A stretch of DNA of 10,683 nucleotides, taken from NCBI GenBank assembly GCA_000433635.1, contig HF997825.1:1-10683 (forward strand). The letters are read 5' to 3'. A program made the translations under genes and the position numbers. Every line of letters starts with the position of its first letter. Position 1 is the stretch's first letter. This document shows positions 6,406-10,683 of this stretch, piece by piece. The notes under the pieces are model-generated. The model was not told the DNA's origin, did no database searches, and was given only the letters and a program-made list of their open reading frames with translations. This DNA comes from Ruminococcus sp. CAG:254 (GTDB taxonomy: Bacteria; Bacillota; Clostridia; Oscillospirales; Ruminococcaceae).

Positions 6406-8640
6406 TTACGCCAACGTCATCTGCCCGACATCCGGCAAATCTTTTGCCAGTGCTCCGAGTGCCGGCAAGGTTTTCGCCTGATACCGTTTCCGCTCTTCTG
6501 CCTGCTCCGCAGTCAGCAATTCCGCAGAGAGAACCACTTGCTTGCCCTTGAGCGTCATCACCTGAACGCCCTGCGTATTACGGGCAGTTTTCGGCAGCAG
6601 TTCTTCCGTCTGGAACAGCAATGCCCGATTGCCGCTCGAACGCAACAATACATTCTGTTCTTCTGGAAGCGGCAACGCTGTCACAAGCGGTGACTTGTCA
6701 CTGTATGCATTCGCCAACTTTTTCCGGTTGGTCTTGGTTGCATAGGATTGCAGCGGTACTTTCGCCACTTTCCCGTTCTCATAGACGAACAGCAGCATGC
6801 CGCTGTAGTCATTTGTGAGAATCACAGAAACGACAAATTCCCCTTCGTCAAAGCCCAGCTTCGCCGGAATATAGTCGCCCAACAGGCTGGCTTTGCTGTC
6901 CTCGAACGCACTCGCTTTCGTCTTATAGACCTGCTGCTGATTCGTGAAAAACAGCAGTTCTATCCGGTTGGTGGTTTCCCAGTGAGCAATGATGCGGTCA
7001 TCCTCTTTCAGCTTCTGTTCTGCATTCATTCGCAGCGATGCCGGAGAAATCTTCTTGAAATATCCGCTCTCAGACAGGAACAAATGTACCGGATAATCTG
7101 GAATATCCATGGTCGGGTCAGATTCTGCCTGCAAATCCACTTCGCAGAACTGCGTCTTTCTCGGCTGTCCGTATTTCTTTGCAGTTTCTTTCAGTTCCTT
7201 GGCAATCACTGCCCGAATCTTCTTCGGGCTTTCCAGGGTCTGCTGTAAGCTGTCAATATCCGTCCGCAGCTGCTCCATTTCCTGTGTCCGGCGGAGAATA
7301 TACTCCCGATTCAAATGCCGCAGCTTGATTTCTGCCACATATTCCGCCTGAATTTCATCCATCGAAAAGCCCTGCATGAGGTTCGGAACAACTTCGGATT
7401 CTTCCTTTGTTTCCCGAACAATACGGATTGCCTCGTCAATATCCAGCAGAATCCGTTCTAAGCCCTCCAAAAGATGCAGCTTTTCCCGTTTCCGCTGCAG
7501 GTCATAGACGATTCTCCGCCGAACGCATTCCTCTCGGAACGTAATCCATTCGGTCAGGATTTCTTTCACGCCCATAACACGAGGCTGCCCATGAATCAGA
7601 ATGTTGAAGTTGCAGGAATAGCTATCTTGTAGTGGTGTCATGCGGAACAGTTTCTGCATGACTTTTTCCGGGTCTGCTCCTCGCTTCAAGTCGATGGCAA
7701 TCTTCAGACCGGAAAGGTCGGTTTCATCCCGCACATAGGAGATTTCCCGCAATTTTCCCTGTTTAATGCCGTCTACGATTTTATCCATAATGGCTTCAAT
7801 CGTGGTGCTGTACGGAATTTCTGTGACTTCAATACAGCCGCCGGCTTTGTCATAGTTCCACTTTGCCCGTACTTTAACGCTGCCCCGTCCGGTTTCACAA
7901 ATTTTCCGGAACTCGTCTGCATCTTTCAGCAGGAATCCGCCGCCCGGAAAGTCTGGGCCAAGCAGCGTTTCGGTAACATCTGCCTCTGGATTTTTCAGCA
8001 GGGCAATGGTCGTATCACAGACTTCTGTCAGATTAAACGGACAGACATTGCTTGCCATCGAAACCGCAATGCCCACGTTGGCATTCACCAGAACCGATGG
8101 GAATGTCGTCGGGAACAGGGTCGGTTCCATCATGGTATTGTCATAGTTCGGGACAAAATCCACGGTATTCTTGTCAATATCCCGAAATAGCTCATTGCAA
8201 ATCGGCTCTAACTTGACTTCCGTGTATCGGCTGGCAGCGTATGCCATATCTCTGGAATACGCCTTGCCGAAGTTTCCCTTGGAATCCACATAGGGATACA
8301 ACAGCGATTCATTGCCCCGTGCCAGCCGCACCATGGTGTCATAAATCGCACTATCGCCGTGCGGATTCAGCCGCATGGTCTGCCCGACCACGTTTGCGGA
8401 TTTGGTACGTCCGCCGTTCAGCAAGCCCATTTTATACATCGTATACAACAGCTTCCGGTGAGAGGGCTTAAACCCGTCAATCTCCGGCAGAGCACGGCTG
8501 ATGATGACGCTCATTGCATAGGGCATATAGTTTTTTTCGAGGGTATCGGTAATCCGTTCTTCTTCTACAATTCCAGCCTTTTCGATATAGGCGTTGGGAA
8601 TTGGTTTGATTTTTGGGGTGGTTGTTCTTTTCTTTGCCAA
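6406..8640 (-). CDS. parC: Type IIA topoisomerase subunit A, ParC-like (topoisomerase IV A)
   Basis: This is the DNA cleavage and rejoining subunit of a gyrase/topoisomerase IV-class enzyme, which decatenates or relaxes DNA with a GyrB/ParE-type ATPase partner. The 744-residue protein has the winged-helix and tower region (about 28-490), with catalytic Tyr139 in AASRYTE. The quinolone-determining segment NPHGDSAIYD keeps the Ser (Ser97) and Asp (Asp101) that match Ser83 and Asp87 of E. coli GyrA. A coiled-coil-like charged stretch (about 385-490) precedes a C-terminal beta-pinwheel-like region (about 510-740). No GyrA box (QRRGGKG-like) is seen, which favours ParC over GyrA. AAGGAG sits 8 bases before the ATG. 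It follows prmA by 40 bases with no terminator, so it is probably the last gene of the tyrA-prmA operon. No parE is adjacent. The GyrA/ParC family is certain; the ParC assignment is fairly confident. Confidence 0.88.
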   Translation of the reverse strand: MAKKRTTTPKIKPIPNAYIEKAGIVEEERITDTLEKNYMPYAMSVIISRALPEIDGFKPSHRKLLYTMYKMGLLNGGRTKSANVVGQTMRLNPHGDSAIYDTMVRLARGNESLLYPYVDSKGNFGKAYSRDMAYAASRYTEVKLEPICNELFRDIDKNTVDFVPNYDNTMMEPTLFPTTFPSVLVNANVGIAVSMASNVCPFNLTEVCDTTIALLKNPEADVTETLLGPDFPGGGFLLKDADEFRKICETGRGSVKVRAKWNYDKAGGCIEVTEIPYSTTIEAIMDKIVDGIKQGKLREISYVRDETDLSGLKIAIDLKRGADPEKVMQKLFRMTPLQDSYSCNFNILIHGQPRVMGVKEILTEWITFREECVRRRIVYDLQRKREKLHLLEGLERILLDIDEAIRIVRETKEESEVVPNLMQGFSMDEIQAEYVAEIKLRHLNREYILRRTQEMEQLRTDIDSLQQTLESPKKIRAVIAKELKETAKKYGQPRKTQFCEVDLQAESDPTMDIPDYPVHLFLSESGYFKKISPASLRMNAEQKLKEDDRIIAHWETTNRIELLFFTNQQQVYKTKASAFEDSKASLLGDYIPAKLGFDEGEFVVSVILTNDYSGMLLFVYENGKVAKVPLQSYATKTNRKKLANAYSDKSPLVTALPLPEEQNVLLRSSGNRALLFQTEELLPKTARNTQGVQVMTLKGKQVVLSAELLTAEQAEERKRYQAKTLPALGALAKDLPDVGQMTLA

Positions 8641-8680
8641 ATCGGACGCTCCTTTTTTTCTTCCAGTTCCGATGAACGGT

Positions 8681-9649
8681 TTATTCTGCCTGTTTCAGCT
8701 TGACAGCTGCCCAGCCTTCTTTTTCCCGACAGTCGGTTACCACAAAGCCCTGTGCTTCCATTGCTGCAATGACTTCGTCTTTTCGTTCTACGATAATGCC
8801 GGAAATAATCAGCGTACCTGTCTTTTTCAGGAACTGCGGGAACAGCGGTGCCATCGCTTTCAAGACATCTGCCACAATGTTAGCAGTAATCAAGTCATAA
8901 CCGCTGCCGATTTCTGCCCGCAACGCTTCATCTGAGAGTACGTTTCCGCAACGTACTGTGTACTTTTCTTCCGGCAGGTGGTTTTCCGCTGCATTTTTCT
9001 TTGCAATCCGAACAGCGTTTTCTTCGATGTCCACAGCAAATACTTCCTTTGCACCGAGCAGCATTCCGCCGATGAACAGAATGCCACTGCCGCAGCCCAT
9101 ATCCAGCATTTTACTGCCAGCTGCTTCCGATTCCATCAGTTCCAGACACAGACGGGTAGTATGATGCTGTCCCGTTCCAAAGCTGCTTTCCGGGTCGATT
9201 TCCAGCACGGTTCTGCCTGCCTCTGGTTCGTCATGCTCCCAGCTTGGACGGATATACAGCTTTTCGCCGACCGGAAACGGCTTGAAATACTGTTTCCAGT
9301 TGTTCGCCCAGTCCTCTTCCTTGACACCCGTCAGAACAGCTTCCAGTCTGCCAAACTTGCCTTCGGTATCGGCTGCCTTTTTCCGCTTCAACAGTTCCTG
9401 CACCATTTGCAGCGTTTCTGCACCCTGTGCATCCTCCGGCAGATAGATGGTCACGCAGCTTTCGCAGTGCGACAATCCCATTAAATCTTCGTCAATGTAA
9501 TCCCACTTGCCATCTTTATTCTGCAAAAATTCGTTGAAATCTTCGGCATCCTGAATGGAAAAGCCCCGAATGCCCAAATCCATCAAATCACTGCACAGCA
9601 AATCAATGCCGTCCGTGGTGGTATAAATATCTACTTGTGTCCAGTTCAT
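8681..9649 (-). CDS. prmA: Ribosomal protein L11 methyltransferase
   Basis: This is a cytoplasmic S-adenosylmethionine-dependent enzyme that methylates ribosomal protein L11. The 322-residue protein has the PrmA layout: an N-terminal L11-recognition domain (about 1-100), then the conserved EDWANNWKQYFKPF (111-124) and FGTGQHHTT (157-165). A Rossmann methyltransferase fold follows, with the SAM-binding motif MLDMGCGSG (181-189), the acidic residue Asp207 in AVDIEEN, and ANIVAD (256-261), the equivalent of motif IV. It is slightly longer than the E. coli protein (293 residues), the extra length lying in the N-terminal domain. Its ATG overlaps the tyrA stop as ATGA, and AAGGAG lies 8 bases upstream inside tyrA, so translation is probably coupled. 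In many Firmicutes prmA sits beside dnaJ or an rsmE gene; pairing with tyrA is less usual. Family assignment is secure. Confidence 0.93.
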   Translation of the reverse strand: MNWTQVDIYTTTDGIDLLCSDLMDLGIRGFSIQDAEDFNEFLQNKDGKWDYIDEDLMGLSHCESCVTIYLPEDAQGAETLQMVQELLKRKKAADTEGKFGRLEAVLTGVKEEDWANNWKQYFKPFPVGEKLYIRPSWEHDEPEAGRTVLEIDPESSFGTGQHHTTRLCLELMESEAAGSKMLDMGCGSGILFIGGMLLGAKEVFAVDIEENAVRIAKKNAAENHLPEEKYTVRCGNVLSDEALRAEIGSGYDLITANIVADVLKAMAPLFPQFLKKTGTLIISGIIVERKDEVIAAMEAQGFVVTDCREKEGWAAVKLKQAE

Positions 9650-10557
9650 GCGTTCTGCTCCTTTTTGGTTTCTTCTTTTGCTGCTTCGTTTAACAGCTGT
9701 GCACGCTCTTCGAGTGCCCGTTTCCGCTTCCGTACATTCTCTTCTTGAACCCGTCTGCCGTCTGCAATCAACAGCTGCAACGCTGATTCATCCTGCAATT
9801 CCAGTGCCGTCCGGTATTCAGACAGGTGGGCAATCAGCAGTTCCAAGTGATGCAGCAACAGCAAACGGTTATCCATAAACAAGGATGCCCACATTTTTTC
9901 GTCCATCGTTGCAACACGGGTCATATCCTGAAAGCTACCGCCGGAAAAAGACACTGCATCATCCATACAGTCATCTTTGACATAGGCACTCGATACGATA
10001 TGGGCAAGCTGTGAGGTGTAGGCAATCATATCATCATGCCGATGCGGTGTGGTCAGAACCAGTTTCCCGAATCCAATTTCCTTTGCCAGAGCGGAAACCC
10101 GTTCCACTGCTTCATTGCTTGTGCCATAGGTTGGTGTAATGATGAAATTTGCTCCATCGAACAGGTTTGGAATGCTGGCGTAGTAACCGCTTTTTTCTCT
10201 GCCTGCCATGGGGTGTGTTCCGACATAATACAGCCCTGCCATCCGGCAAGCGTTTGTAAATTCCAATACCATCTGTCCCTTTAAGCCGCACATATCCATG
10301 AGAATCGAGCCTTTTTTCAGGAACGGCAAAGCCTGCTTGATGCAAGGCTGAGCAATCCGGTGATGCAGGCAGACAATGCAAACATCATAAATCCCATCTT
10401 CCATTTTTCCGGTACCGTCAATGGCATGGTCTTGTAATGCTTGCTGTAAAACGGATTCATCGACGTCGCAGCCATATACTTCATATTGCGTTTTGTTTTT
10501 CAAGGCTTTGCAGACAGAACCGCCGATGAGCCCCATCCCTACAATTAAAATCTTCAT
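9646..10557 (-). CDS. tyrA: Prephenate dehydrogenase (tyrosine biosynthesis)
   Basis: This enzyme oxidatively decarboxylates prephenate to 4-hydroxyphenylpyruvate, usually with NAD+, the committed step to tyrosine. The 303-residue protein starts with a Rossmann nucleotide-binding motif GMGLIGGS (7-14). It carries the family motif THPMAGRE (114-121), then HRHDDMIAYTSQLAH (172-186) and SGGSFQDMTRVA (205-216) in the helical dehydrogenase domain. Asp31 near the end of the second strand fits an NAD+ preference. There is no C-terminal ACT domain such as the B. subtilis enzyme has, so feedback control by tyrosine is not evident; the protein ends in a charged helix (about 270-303). GGAGG lies 8 bases before the ATG, and a promoter lies just upstream. 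It is the first gene of the tyrA-prmA-parC operon. An arogenate-specific enzyme cannot be excluded from sequence. Confidence 0.92.
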   Translation of the reverse strand: MKILIVGMGLIGGSVCKALKNKTQYEVYGCDVDESVLQQALQDHAIDGTGKMEDGIYDVCIVCLHHRIAQPCIKQALPFLKKGSILMDMCGLKGQMVLEFTNACRMAGLYYVGTHPMAGREKSGYYASIPNLFDGANFIITPTYGTSNEAVERVSALAKEIGFGKLVLTTPHRHDDMIAYTSQLAHIVSSAYVKDDCMDDAVSFSGGSFQDMTRVATMDEKMWASLFMDNRLLLLHHLELLIAHLSEYRTALELQDESALQLLIADGRRVQEENVRKRKRALEERAQLLNEAAKEETKKEQNA

Positions 10558-10590
10558 GTTTTTTGCCTCCGATTTTTTTCAATTGTTTTC

Positions 10591-10619
10591 ATTTTAGCAC
10601 AGATTCTGGATTTTGTAAA
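10591..10619 (-). promoter_or_regulatory. Sigma-A promoter of the tyrA-prmA-parC operon
   Basis: On the - strand, TTTACA (10619-10614) and TAAAAT (10596-10591) are 17 bases apart, with TGC before the -10 giving an extended -10. Transcription would start near 10584, leaving a leader of about 27 bases, too short for a T-box or other riboswitch controlling tyrosine synthesis. The remaining 10620-10683 is AT-rich and holds no gene I can support. Confidence 0.75.
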
Positions 10620-10683
10620 GAGTTGGCGGAAAACGCTGCTGAAAATAAAAAGTTTTTTGCTCCAGCAATTTTTCAAAAATGCT

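Noticed and set aside
6748..7248. A 166-codon open frame on the + strand
   Set aside because: It is antisense to the ParC-like gene and has no family resemblance, so it is a shadow of that coding sequence.
8978..9484. A 168-codon open frame on the + strand
   Set aside because: It is antisense to prmA, whose motifs are all on the - strand.
10558..10590. Tyrosine T-box or other riboswitch before tyrA
   Set aside because: The predicted leader is about 27 bases, far too short, and no T-box or specifier features are present.
10657..10668. TTGC/GCAA hairpin flanked by T tracts at the right edge
   Set aside because: The stem is four bases long. Its similarity to the TTGCT/AGCAA repeat at 6323-6337 is likely chance, and the neighbouring gene to the right is not visible.

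Overview
The window looks like chromosomal DNA of an anaerobic, plant-fibre-degrading Firmicute, most likely Ruminococcus in the strict sense or a close relative in the Oscillospiraceae. The main evidence is a secreted GH26 enzyme with an N-terminal CBM35-like module, a Thr-rich linker and a C-terminal type I-like dockerin. Strong AGGAGG-type ribosome binding sites and sigma-A promoters with 17-base spacers agree with a Firmicute. The species assignment is an inference; no rRNA marker is present.

Layout: genes left of about 3.32 kb read on the + strand and all genes to the right read on the - strand, so the two halves converge at 3314-3325. The left half holds the disordered tail of an unseen upstream protein (2-196). 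This tail overlaps the start of a class B penicillin-binding protein (183-1529). Next come a gene for a zinc-ribbon membrane protein with its own near-consensus promoter (1613-2425), a strong terminator hairpin, and a divergent Lgt-family integral membrane protein (2522-3313). The right half, read leftwards from the right edge, begins with an operon: tyrA (prephenate dehydrogenase), prmA (L11 methyltransferase, ATGA overlap with tyrA) and a type IIA topoisomerase A subunit of ParC type. After it come the GH26 mannanase-like gene with its own promoter and terminator, and a gene for a C39-family peptidase lipoprotein with a structured 5' leader.

How the genes fit together: PBP, Lgt homologue, zinc-ribbon protein and C39 lipoprotein are all envelope-associated, though only the PBP role is clear. 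The GH26-dockerin protein is a secreted part of a cellulosome-like fibre-degrading system whose scaffoldin lies outside this window. The tyrA-prmA-parC operon joins three housekeeping functions with no obvious shared pathway.

No tRNA, rRNA, CRISPR array, insertion sequence, phage gene or attachment site was seen. No gap between genes exceeds 300 bases; the longest are 4127-4361 (promoter, leader hairpins and a terminator) and 6240-6405 (promoter and leader). I did not find a clearly new multi-gene system. The best leads are the Lgt homologue with replaced signature residues, the terminator hard against its ribosome binding site, and the structured leader of the C39 gene.
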